A stretch of 64,000 nucleotides of DNA. Source: Rosistilla ulvae (lineage in GTDB: Bacteria > Planctomycetota > Planctomycetia > Pirellulales > Pirellulaceae). The notes beneath the pieces were generated by a model that searched no databases, was not told the origin of the DNA, and was given only the letters and a program-made list of their open reading frames with translations. Location: positions 6,945,798-7,009,797 of the forward strand of contig NZ_CP036261.1 in the NCBI RefSeq assembly GCF_007741475.1, given 5' to 3'. How positions within the stretch are numbered: the stretch's first letter is position 1; every line of letters starts with the position of its first letter. Below, one piece after another: positions 56,595 through 64,000 of this stretch. A program made the translations under genes and the position numbers.

Positions 56595-58050
56595 CAAAAC
56601 TGCCGACTACCTGAGAGGACTGGTCACCGAATTGCGAAAGCTTCCCGCAGAAACCTCGTGGGTTGAATTTAAAGAGAACCTCGCCAAGCCAGAGGATATT
56701 GGCCAATACGTTTCTGCGTTGAGCAATGCCGCTGCCATGGAAGGGAAAGCAAACGCCTACCTGGTCTGGGGCGTTCAAGATGATACGCACGACGTTGTCG
56801 GGACATCGTTCCAACCGACGCGTGCCAAAAAAGGCAACGAGGATCTTGAAAACTGGCTCGTCCGATTGTTGAGTCCACGCTTGCATTTTCGCTGGTATGA
56901 ATTCGATTACGACGGCCATTCGTTGGTTCTGATGGAGGTCCCCAGAGCAACTGCGAAGCCGACTCAGTTCGAAGGTGTCGAGTACATCCGTGTTGGGTCC
57001 TACCGCAAGAAGCTGAAAGACCATCCGCAACATGAACGCGATCTTTGGCGGGTATTCGATACAACGCCCTTCGAGGCGATGCTTGCGATGGAACACGTCG
57101 ACGCCGCTACGGTCTTGTCGTTGCTCGACTACCCCGCTTATTTCAAGTTGCTCAATCAACCGCTCCCCGATAATCGCGACGGAATCTTGAGCGCATTGGC
57201 GAGCGAAGACCTTATTTGCGGCGATGATTCGGGCAGCTGGAATATTACGAACCTTGGGGTGATGCTGTTTGCGAACTCTCTGGAACGGTTCAAGCCGCTC
57301 AATCGCAAATCGGTGCGGGTCGTCGTTTACGACGGACGGGGGAAGATCAATACCATCAAGGAACAGGAAGGCCAGCGCGGCTACGCCAACGGCTTCGAAG
57401 GCTTGATCGGCTTCATCAATGCGCTTCTGCCTCGCAATGAAGTGATCGGCCCGGCGCTCAGGAAAGAAGTGCCGATGTACCCCGAGTTAGCAGTTCGCGA
57501 ATTGGTCGCCAACGCGTTGATCCATCAAGACTTCTCGATTTCGGGCGCAGGTCCGATGATCGAGATCTTTGACGACCGGATGGAGATCACCAATCCGGGA
57601 TTGCCGCTGGTTAAGACAGAACGCTTTCTCGATTCGCCGCCACGCTCGCGCAATGAATCACTGGCATCATTCATGCGGCGAATCGGCGTTTGTGAAGAGC
57701 GTGGCAGCGGCGTGGACAAGGTCGTCTTTCAAACCGAGTTCTATCAACTTCCCGCCCCAAGCTTTGAATCCCCCGAAGATTCGACACGAGCGGTCCTGTT
57801 CGCTCACAAGGCACTGAATGATATGGATCGAACCGAGCGAGTCCGAGCGTGTTTCCTGCACGCGGCGCTCCGATACGTGGAACGCGACCCGATGACCAAT
57901 TCCAGTCTTAGAAATCGTTTTGGAATCGAGAAGAAGAACAGCGCAACAGCTTCGCGAATCATCAAGGAAGCGCTCGAAGATGGAAAGATCAAGCCCTACA
58001 ACCCCGAGCAAAGCAAGAAGTATGCAAAGTATGTGCCATTCTGGGCGTAG
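56584..58050 (+). CDS. AlbA_2 (Schlafen-like)/HATPase_c_4 accessory protein in the hsd operon
   Basis: 488 residues from the GTG at 56584, 11 nt inside the end of hsdS. The N-terminal AlbA_2/Schlafen-like DNA-binding domain spans about 20-150 (SWVEFKENLAKPEDIGQYVSA; VEYIRVGSYRKKL). The central part has the GHKL-type ATP-binding HATPase_c_4: RELVANALIHQDFS (N-box), then MEITNPGLPL and CEERGSGVDKV. The C-terminus is winged-helix-like (TASRIIKEALEDGKIKPY). Proteins of this type are often inserted in type I loci between hsdS and hsdR and are thought to be regulatory or defence accessories. The role is not established here. Confidence 0.88.
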   Translation: MSTDKTADYLRGLVTELRKLPAETSWVEFKENLAKPEDIGQYVSALSNAAAMEGKANAYLVWGVQDDTHDVVGTSFQPTRAKKGNEDLENWLVRLLSPRLHFRWYEFDYDGHSLVLMEVPRATAKPTQFEGVEYIRVGSYRKKLKDHPQHERDLWRVFDTTPFEAMLAMEHVDAATVLSLLDYPAYFKLLNQPLPDNRDGILSALASEDLICGDDSGSWNITNLGVMLFANSLERFKPLNRKSVRVVVYDGRGKINTIKEQEGQRGYANGFEGLIGFINALLPRNEVIGPALRKEVPMYPELAVRELVANALIHQDFSISGAGPMIEIFDDRMEITNPGLPLVKTERFLDSPPRSRNESLASFMRRIGVCEERGSGVDKVVFQTEFYQLPAPSFESPEDSTRAVLFAHKALNDMDRTERVRACFLHAALRYVERDPMTNSSLRNRFGIEKKNSATASRIIKEALEDGKIKPYNPEQSKKYAKYVPFWA

Positions 58051-58718
58051 GCCTTAATTGATCGGTTTCTTCACGGCACCATTGAATCGGGCAATTTCCC
58101 TGAATCGAGTTTACAAAACGCAGTAAATTACGGCGTTTTTGCAACGAAATCTTATTTGATGGTTATTTGATGATCATTAATCTGATCGGCATGCGTAACG
58201 ACATCAAGCTCGAAGACAAAAGCTGAGACCTACCTACCGCTATCGGTTGGTTCCGATGCCCCCCTCCCAAGCCGCCAGCCACGACGCCCAGCGACCTGTC
58301 TGGCTTGGGGTCCTCAGACGAGTGGAAGTCGTCCCTCCATCATTGCATGTCCTGAGTTATTCAGTTACTCAATCTGGTGAACGGACGCGATGTTCTGTGA
58401 GCATTTCGCGGCCCGCTGACGAGCCACAAAGCCGATTGTGGATCGAATTCACGAAACTACGATCCACAACGCGTTTTGTGGATCACAGACGATCCACAAC
58501 GTGTCCAGACGACTCGAACGCAAGAAAGACTCCCAAAACGTAGTTTCGTCAACGAAAAACCGCATCGATGGCCGAGGCGATCGATGATTGCATCTCGCTC
58601 ACCACACAAACGATTGGCCTATGGCGGGTGGCAACACCAAACCACGGGACAAGTCGATCGGGGCGTGTGGACCCGCTACAATCGCCCCCTCCGACGGTAT
58701 GATCGCTCCCGAGATTCA
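58051..58718. other. Spacer before hsdR with iteron-like repeats
   Basis: About 670 nt between the accessory gene and hsdR. The only clear content is the TTGTGGATC repeat array at 58436-58499. An open frame joined to hsdR from 58476 has no good start context before 58719. The operon may therefore be split, with hsdR on its own promoter. Confidence 0.5.
58436..58499. promoter_or_regulatory. Four alternating TTGTGGATC repeats upstream of hsdR
   Basis: TTGTGGATC at 58436-58444, inverted GATCCACAA at 58461-58469, direct again at 58476-58484 and inverted at 58491-58499. The middle two form a hairpin with a 6-nt loop. The layout suits cooperative binding of a dimeric regulator about 220-280 nt upstream of hsdR. 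Confidence 0.8.
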
Positions 58719-61700
58719 ATGGCCAAGGCAACGATGGGCATCCACAACGAAGACAAATTTGAAGACGAAATCTGCGGTCAGCTAGCTGCCAACGGGTGGC
58801 TGCATTGCCCCACCGACGCTACCGACTACGACGCCAAGCTAGCCCTGTTTCCCGCCGACGTGCTGGCGTGGGTGCAGGAGACGCAGCCCGAGGCCTGGGA
58901 TTCGCTGACCAAGAACCACGGCCCTGCGGCTGCAGCGATTCTGCTGAATCGGTTGCGAGATTCGATGAACCAAAGCGGCACGCTGCATGTGCTGCGGCAG
59001 GGCTTCGATGTGTTGGGGCTTCGCAAGCCGATCAAGATGGCTCAGTTTAAGCCTGCCCTGGCAATGAATCCCGACATCATGCAGCGGTACGCAGCCAACC
59101 GCTTGCGCGTGATTCGCCAGGTGCGTTATTCGCAGCACAACAAAAACAGCATCGATCTGGTTCTGTTCCTCAACGGCATCCCGATCGCAACTGTCGAATT
59201 AAAGACCGACTTTACGCAAAGCATTGGCGATGCGATCGATCAGTACCGGTTCGATCGCGTCCCGAACCCGAAAGGACAGGCTGCCGAACCGTTGCTGACT
59301 TTCCCCAGCGGTGCGTTGGTCCATTTTGCTGTCAGCAGCAGCGAGGTTTGGATGACGACAAAGCTGGAAGGCAAGCCGACGAACTTCTTGCCTTTCAATC
59401 AGGGGAGCAATGGTCCAGGCAAGGAGGGGGCCAAGGGGAACCCCACAAATCCCAGCGGACACAAGACCGCCTATCTTTGGGAGCAGGTTTGGCAGCGGGA
59501 CAGCTTGCTGGACATCGTGGGCCGCTACATGATCGCCCAACGCGACGACAAGAAGAACATCAAGACGATCATCTTCCCTCGCTTCCATCAGTTGGACGTC
59601 ACCCGCCGCCTGTTGTCGACGGTGTTGGACGAGGGGCCCGGCAGCAAGTATCTGATCCAACACTCCGCAGGCAGTGGCAAGACAAATTCGATCGCTTGGT
59701 CAGCCCACTTCCTGAGCGATCTGCACGATGCCAACAACAAGAAGGTCTTTGATTCGGTGTTGGTCGTGTCGGATCGCAACGTGATCGATGGGCAGCTGCA
59801 GGAGGCGATCTTCAGTTTTGAACGGACAAGCGGCGTGGTTGCCACGATCAAAGGCAACCAAGGGAGCAAGAGTGCTGAATTGGCCGAAGCGCTCTCGGGA
59901 GACAAGAAGGTTGTCGTCTGCACGATCCAGACGTTCCCCTTTGCATTGGCGGCGGTCCGCGAGCTGATGGCAACCGAAGGGAAGACGTTTGCGGTGATCG
60001 CCGACGAGGCCCATTCATCGCAGACCGGCCAGGCGGCATCGAAGCTGAAGCAGGTGTTGTCAGCGGAAGAGCTGAAGGATCTCGAAGACGGTGGGGAGAT
60101 CAGCACCGAGGATCTATTGACGTCGCAGATGGCGGCCAATGCCAACGATGCCGGAATCACCTACGTCGCCTTCACGGCAACTCCCAAACCGAAGACGCTG
60201 GAAACCTTTGGTCGTGTTCCCGATCCGACACAGCCCAAAGGGAAAGACAATCTGCCCGAACCGTTCCACGTCTATTCGATGCAGCAAGCGATCGAAGAGG
60301 GCTTCATTCTGGACGTGCTGCAAAATTACATCTCGTACAAGCTCGCGTTCAAGCTGGCCAATGGCGGCAAGGAATGGAACGACAAAGAGGTGCAACGCGA
60401 CGAAGCGATGAAGGGGATCATGCGGTGGGTGCGGTTACATCCGTACAACATCTCGCAGAAGGTCCAGATCGTCGTCGAACACTTCCGGGAAACCGTCGCT
60501 CCGTTGTTGGCGGGCAAAGCCAAAGCGATGGTCGTGGTGGGCAGCCGATTGGAGGCAGTTCGCTGGCAATTGGCCCTGGATAAGTACCTGAAACAGAAAG
60601 CGTATCCGATCCAATCGCTGGTCGCCTTCTCGGGCGAAGTCTCCGACAAGGAGTCGGGCCCCGAGCCGTTCAAGGAAACCAGCACGGAAATGAACCCCGA
60701 TCTCAAGGGCCGCGATATCCGCGAGGCCTTTAAGGGGGACGCCTACCAGATCCTGCTGGTTGCGAACAAGTTTCAGACCGGATTCGATCAGCCGTTGCTG
60801 TGCGGCATGTACGTCGACAAACGCCTCGATGGGATTCAGGCGGTGCAAACCTTGTCGCGACTGAATCGCTGTTATTCGGACACGCTGTCAAAAAAGGAGA
60901 CGACCTACGTCCTGGATTTCGTAAACGATCCCGATGAGATCCTCAAAGCGTTCAAGACCTACTTCACCCGCGCGACGCTGGAGGATGTGACCGATCCAAA
61001 CATCATCCTGAATCTGCGGACGAAATTGGACGGCTACCAACATTACGATGAACCCGAAATCGAGCGAGTCGTCGCGATCCAACTCGATCCCAACGCCAAG
61101 CAAAAGCAACTCGATGCCGCTATCGCTCCCGTGGCGGATCGGTTGTTGCGGCAATACGCTGCTGCCAAGTTGGCCATCCTGGAAGCTGAGGAACAGAAGG
61201 ACGAACCCGCAGCCAAAGCGGCTAAAGACAAGTTAAACGCGTTGCTGATGTTCCGAACCGACGTCACGACCTATCAGAGCGCGTACACCTTCCTGTCGCA
61301 GATCTTCGATTACGGCAACACCGACTTTGAGAAACGATTCATCTTTTTTAAGTACCTGATTCGGCTGCTGAAATTCGGACGTGAGCGCGACGGGGTGGAC
61401 CTGTCCGAAGTGGTACTGACGCATCACACACTACGCGACAAAGGGAAGCAGGCGATGAAACTGGCCGACCAAGCCTATCCCGAACTCAAGCCGATGAGCG
61501 AAGCGGGCAGCGGGATGGTTCGCGAAAAGGAGAAGGCGTACCTAGCGGAGATCATTCAGAAGGTGAACGACCTGTTCAAAGGCGACCTGACCGACAACGA
61601 CAAACTGGTCTACGTGAACAACGTGATCCTAGGGAAATTACTGGAATCGGAAATCCTGATCAAACAAGCCTCCAGCAACACAAAAGAACAATTCGCCAAC

Positions 61701-61874
61701 TCTCCGGATCTGAAAACCGAACTGATCGAAGCCATCATCAACGCCTTCGACGCCCACACGGAGATGAGCACCCAAGCTCTCAACAACCCCGAGACCCAGC
61801 GCGGCCTAACCGATATCTTGCTCGGCCCGGCGAGACTGTATGAGGCGCTTCGGTCACTTCAATCGGCTGGGTAA
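58719..61874 (+). CDS. hsdR: Type I restriction endonuclease subunit, HsdR
   Basis: 1051 residues from the ATG at 58719; an ATG at 58734 is the alternative. The N-terminal nuclease domain carries D146 and E160-L-K162 (DLVLF, then VELKTD) of a PD-(D/E)xK site. The SF2 motor has HSAGSGKT at 315-322, DEAH at 429-432, TATPKP and a late QAVQTLSRLNRC. The C-terminal helical region (about 760-1051) contacts the methyltransferase. It is intact and cleaves unmodified DNA at a distance after ATP-driven translocation. Unlike relatives with a DUF3387 C-terminus it ends in LQSAG; a DUF3387-like fragment lies just downstream in another frame. Confidence 0.97.
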   Translation: MAKATMGIHNEDKFEDEICGQLAANGWLHCPTDATDYDAKLALFPADVLAWVQETQPEAWDSLTKNHGPAAAAILLNRLRDSMNQSGTLHVLRQGFDVLGLRKPIKMAQFKPALAMNPDIMQRYAANRLRVIRQVRYSQHNKNSIDLVLFLNGIPIATVELKTDFTQSIGDAIDQYRFDRVPNPKGQAAEPLLTFPSGALVHFAVSSSEVWMTTKLEGKPTNFLPFNQGSNGPGKEGAKGNPTNPSGHKTAYLWEQVWQRDSLLDIVGRYMIAQRDDKKNIKTIIFPRFHQLDVTRRLLSTVLDEGPGSKYLIQHSAGSGKTNSIAWSAHFLSDLHDANNKKVFDSVLVVSDRNVIDGQLQEAIFSFERTSGVVATIKGNQGSKSAELAEALSGDKKVVVCTIQTFPFALAAVRELMATEGKTFAVIADEAHSSQTGQAASKLKQVLSAEELKDLEDGGEISTEDLLTSQMAANANDAGITYVAFTATPKPKTLETFGRVPDPTQPKGKDNLPEPFHVYSMQQAIEEGFILDVLQNYISYKLAFKLANGGKEWNDKEVQRDEAMKGIMRWVRLHPYNISQKVQIVVEHFRETVAPLLAGKAKAMVVVGSRLEAVRWQLALDKYLKQKAYPIQSLVAFSGEVSDKESGPEPFKETSTEMNPDLKGRDIREAFKGDAYQILLVANKFQTGFDQPLLCGMYVDKRLDGIQAVQTLSRLNRCYSDTLSKKETTYVLDFVNDPDEILKAFKTYFTRATLEDVTDPNIILNLRTKLDGYQHYDEPEIERVVAIQLDPNAKQKQLDAAIAPVADRLLRQYAAAKLAILEAEEQKDEPAAKAAKDKLNALLMFRTDVTTYQSAYTFLSQIFDYGNTDFEKRFIFFKYLIRLLKFGRERDGVDLSEVVLTHHTLRDKGKQAMKLADQAYPELKPMSEAGSGMVREKEKAYLAEIIQKVNDLFKGDLTDNDKLVYVNNVILGKLLESEILIKQASSNTKEQFANSPDLKTELIEAIINAFDAHTEMSTQALNNPETQRGLTDILLGPARLYEALRSLQSAG

Positions 61875-61887
61875 TAAATCATTCAAA

Positions 61888-62043
61888 ATGAAGCGTCGGT
61901 TGGAATCAGCCGTCACAGATAACATCCGCCGCCATGTCCTTAGGATTCTCAAGCAGCACGGGTATCCGCCCGACTTGGACAGCGAAGCAACGAAGTTGGT
62001 TTTGGAACAAGCGGGCGCACTCTGGGCTGGATGGCCCCGCTGA
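61888..62043 (+). pseudogene. Fragment resembling an HsdR (DUF3387) C-terminus
   Basis: 51 codons starting 14 nt after the hsdR stop. The sequence NIRRHVLRILKQHGYPPDLD, then SEATKLVLEQAGALWAGW, matches the end of another HsdR subfamily, which finishes with a GYPPD-x-x-x-x-A-x-x-x-VLEQAE-type segment. It is not in the frame of the complete hsdR. Either a decayed earlier hsdR replaced by the present one, or a short protein that evolved from it. Confidence 0.55.
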
Positions 62044-62135
62044 TCACAAACGCAACACGGCTTCTAGCAGCGACAGATTTAGAAACAGTCTTCAACAGTT
62101 GACAACAGCTTGTGAATTGACACGTTGCCGCTCCG

Positions 62136-62150
62136 TTGACAGCGTGTCAA
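62136..62150. repeat. Island palindrome site (TTGACA-GCG-TGTCAA)
   Basis: The exact reverse complement of site 1 at 45206-45220. A half copy (TTGACACGTTG) lies just upstream near 62117. It lies after the hsdR fragment and 148 nt before the next gene, marking the right edge of the restriction module. Confidence 0.9.
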
Positions 62151-62297
62151 ACCTGCGTTCCCGCCGTTCGCGCTCCGGCCTCGACATCGTAATATCAGAA
62201 GCTCGATAGCCGAAAGTTATTCGGTTCACGGTCCCGGCACTAAAACGTTCGCGTATTGCCAGGACGTGACAGGTCCTTCTTCCAAACAGAGATTCCG

Positions 62298-63068
62298 ATG
62301 GATAAGCCGGTTGCTTCACTGAACGAGCTTGCAAGCATGATATCCCGAACTTTAGAAACGAATGCTGAAGGGCGTAAGCGGTTACTCAAGCTGGCCCGCG
62401 CGGCACACACTGAGTTTCACGACACACCCTTAGTCGAACGAAGCCTGGTGCTATCTCCACATGTGGTTGATGAAAAAGTTGCAGCGGCATGGTGCCTGGC
62501 AATCGTTGGAACGCGAGGAAGCAACGATGACTTTGGAGTCTCGCCTTTTCCCAAAAAGGCATCGATGCTGAATCAGGGGGCGATATCAGCTGAAGTGCTC
62601 AAGTCTTACGTTGAAGACGAGCTGGATGAATCGAAACGTCGAAAGATTTGGCTGTTCTTGCAGAGCTTAATTCCGGACACCGTCCAGCAAGATGAACCGA
62701 AAGATCCCAGCGTTACTCAATCTCACCCAGATGTAGTGCTCCAACAAGAGATTCTGAAATCGCTAGTTGACAATAACCTTTCAACTCTGATTGCGGTGGC
62801 GGCTGATGCCCCAGCCCACGTGCGCTGTAGCGCTATCATGAATAAGATGCTAGATGAAGATGAAACACGGCTTCACTGGTCGCAATCGGAGTGGCTCCAT
62901 GAACTGAAGACACTGCAGCATTCTTTTTCAAAGAAGACACTTCAGAAAACTAGTGAGCTGCAAGACGGAGCCTGGGCACGCATAATGAAATACCGAAACG
63001 GGTGCAGGAATGAGCGGTTGGTTTCCGTGGAAACTGTAGATTTTTTTATTGGTCGAAAATCCTTATAA
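62298..63068 (+). CDS. Hypothetical protein
   Basis: 256 residues from the ATG at 62298. Not recognised. Mostly helical and charged, with no signal peptide. Regions such as EILKSLVDNNLSTLIAVAAD and ELKTLQHSFSKKTLQKTSE suggest helical repeats or a coiled region. The C-terminus DFFIGRKSL is short and basic. It sits alone between the last island palindrome and the small-gene cluster; base composition is less GC-rich than the core. Could be island cargo. Confidence 0.65.
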   Translation: MDKPVASLNELASMISRTLETNAEGRKRLLKLARAAHTEFHDTPLVERSLVLSPHVVDEKVAAAWCLAIVGTRGSNDDFGVSPFPKKASMLNQGAISAEVLKSYVEDELDESKRRKIWLFLQSLIPDTVQQDEPKDPSVTQSHPDVVLQQEILKSLVDNNLSTLIAVAADAPAHVRCSAIMNKMLDEDETRLHWSQSEWLHELKTLQHSFSKKTLQKTSELQDGAWARIMKYRNGCRNERLVSVETVDFFIGRKSL

Positions 63069-63146
63069 CGCTTTCTTGGTTTCCTGCTGGGGGAAACGCT
63101 CGCTTCGGAAGCCATGGGCTGGGACTTATATAAGGAGGACCCAACC

Positions 63147-63332
63147 ATGGTTCAAAAAACAAAAGTCCCAACAGACGGGCAAAAAATCGCCACGCTGATT
63201 CGCATTCTGCGAGGAGCGGTGGCCGCAGGCGACAAAGTACTCATGAATGCAGTTGCTGCTGAACTTAAGGAGTACGGCATCGTGACAGCAGACTGGCTGT
63301 TTAAACAGGAGGCACAGAACGATGCCTCTTAA
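63147..63332 (+). CDS. Small element-control-type protein, unknown
   Basis: 61 residues from the ATG at 63147, behind an excellent ribosome site AAGGAGGA 7 nt upstream, which decides the start over an in-frame ATG at 63114. Helical (KIATLIRILRGAVAAGDKVLM), with no known motif. Its end overlaps the next gene by 11 nt, so it opens a tightly coupled cluster of small genes. Confidence 0.75.
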   Translation: MVQKTKVPTDGQKIATLIRILRGAVAAGDKVLMNAVAAELKEYGIVTADWLFKQEAQNDAS

Positions 63333-63627
63333 TTTCGATAAATGGGCGGATGACTTGTGCAACCGACTTCGCGCCGAAATCACAGCGGATGTGGTCAAGG
63401 CGATCACGTCCCTCGTCCACGCTGCGAGCCAACAGCCAAGCCTTGTCGACCGACACCGTCAGGCGGAACTGCTGGGGATCAGCGTTCCCAAATTGGACTC
63501 GTTGGTTCGCGATGGCGTGATCCCTAGCAAGTTGATCGGTAAGCGTCGGCTGTTTGAACCAGCTGCTGTGATCGCGGCGTTACCAGCCGGAAACCACGAC
63601 GCCGAGAGTACCAATCATGACAGTTGA
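63322..63627 (+). CDS. Excisionase-like HTH protein
   Basis: 101 residues. The C-terminal half LVDRHRQAELLGISVPKLDS, then LVRDGVIPSKLIGKRRLFEP, is an HTH_17/MerR-like winged helix as in excisionases and small recombination directionality factors. The N-terminal half is helical and may mediate dimers. It starts inside the previous gene and its end overlaps the next by 11 nt. In this position it probably controls excision or early expression of the integrative element. Confidence 0.8.
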   Translation: MPLNFDKWADDLCNRLRAEITADVVKAITSLVHAASQQPSLVDRHRQAELLGISVPKLDSLVRDGVIPSKLIGKRRLFEPAAVIAALPAGNHDAESTNHDS

Positions 63628-63757
63628 TACCACCGGCAATGGGATCGTTGCGAATTTGCCCTCCGACGTTCCTTCAGCTGACCAGTATCGCACGATCGGT
63701 CCAGCAACTACCTCGCAGTGCACTCAAGTGCGCTGCGGGCAGGAGGGCATCGAATGA
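63617..63757 (+). CDS. Very small overlapping ORF
   Basis: 46 residues (MTVDTTGNGIVANLPSDVPS and so on). It overlaps the previous gene by 11 nt and ends in an ATGA overlap with the next. The overlaps on both sides support a real, translationally coupled gene; otherwise it has no recognisable feature and could simply be a linker between its neighbours. Confidence 0.5.
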   Translation: MTVDTTGNGIVANLPSDVPSADQYRTIGPATTSQCTQVRCGQEGIE

Positions 63758-64000
63758 GCAACCGTTATGCACTCGTTCCTGAGCGTGTGCTAATTGCCCG
63801 AACTGAGGGCCAAATCACATTCAGAGATGTCACGGTCTTTGCCGCGATTGCAATGCACGCCGACCGAAACGGCACAGCGTTTCCCGGCACGAAGGCGATT
63901 CACGAACTTACTGGAATTCACGGCGATAACGTCCGCAAGTCGATTGCTTCCTTGAAAGCAGCTGAACTCGTTGAACATATTGGCGGTGGCTTCGTGGGGC
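63754..64000 (+). CDS. HTH-domain protein, replication-type (3' partial)
   Basis: The first 82 residues of a gene cut by the window end. The ribosome site GGAGG is 7-9 nt before the ATG at 63754, which overlaps the preceding stop. The sequence FAAIAMHADRNGTAFPGTKA, then IHELTGIHGDNVRKSIASL, is an HTH_36-type winged helix, common at the N-terminus of plasmid and element replication initiators and primases. The position after an excisionase-like gene supports that role. Confidence 0.7.
   Translation, partial: MSNRYALVPERVLIARTEGQITFRDVTVFAAIAMHADRNGTAFPGTKAIHELTGIHGDNVRKSIASLKAAELVEHIGGGFVG

Noticed and set aside
58247-58543. 98-codon ORF before hsdR
   Set aside because: No ribosome site, no family features, and it runs through the TTGTGGATC array.

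Overview
The window looks like a chromosomal segment of a planctomycete, most likely a Pirellulaceae member of the Rhodopirellula/Rosistilla type. The evidence is the gene content. There is a PSD1-type cytochrome protein (DUF1549/DUF1553) followed by a DUF1501 protein, and a DUF1592-group protein followed by DUF1552. There are three DUF1559 prepilin-like proteins with small lipoproteins, and a BBP7-type outer-membrane barrel. The core is GC-rich with long, gene-poor spacers that carry short hairpin repeats. No rRNA, tRNA, CRISPR array or intact insertion sequence was found.

Core region, about 1-44 kb. In order: a partial FadL-like porin; a secreted unknown; a response regulator fused to an RsbW-like ATPase; an SDR dehydrogenase divergent from an adenylate-forming CoA ligase; an overlapping pair made of flotillin-like FloA and an alpha/beta hydrolase; a small unknown; a degenerate sulfatase-like protein; the BBP7 barrel; PSD1 plus DUF1501; and RecQ. 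Then come two tandem copies of a DUF1559-lipoprotein cassette, a YpfJ-type zinc peptidase, asnB, an Hpt protein, the DUF1592/DUF1552 pair, polX, a phosphoesterase whose metal-binding histidines are changed, TspO, a third DUF1559 gene with a 53-residue lipoprotein, an ArnT-like glycosyltransferase, an OPT transporter and two unknowns.

Accessory island, about 44.5 kb to the window end. It opens with a frameshifted tyrosine-integrase remnant. Then come a very large autotransporter with an N-terminal zinc-protease motif, an unknown, a small serine recombinase, and a complete type I restriction-modification operon (hsdM-hsdS-AlbA_2/HATPase accessory-hsdR). A leftover hsdR C-terminal fragment follows, then an unknown, and a cluster of short overlapping genes that resembles the control and replication module of an integrative element (excisionase-like and HTH proteins).

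The strongest unexplained signal is a 15-bp palindrome, TTGACA-N3-TGTCAA. I found five perfect copies, plus a sixth CTGACA-N3-TGTCAG copy, all between 45.2 and 62.2 kb and none in the core. They sit between genes at the edges of the island's modules, with three clustered next to the end of the recombinase gene. They may be recombination, operator or partition sites of the island. That reading is inference; the repeats themselves are directly visible.
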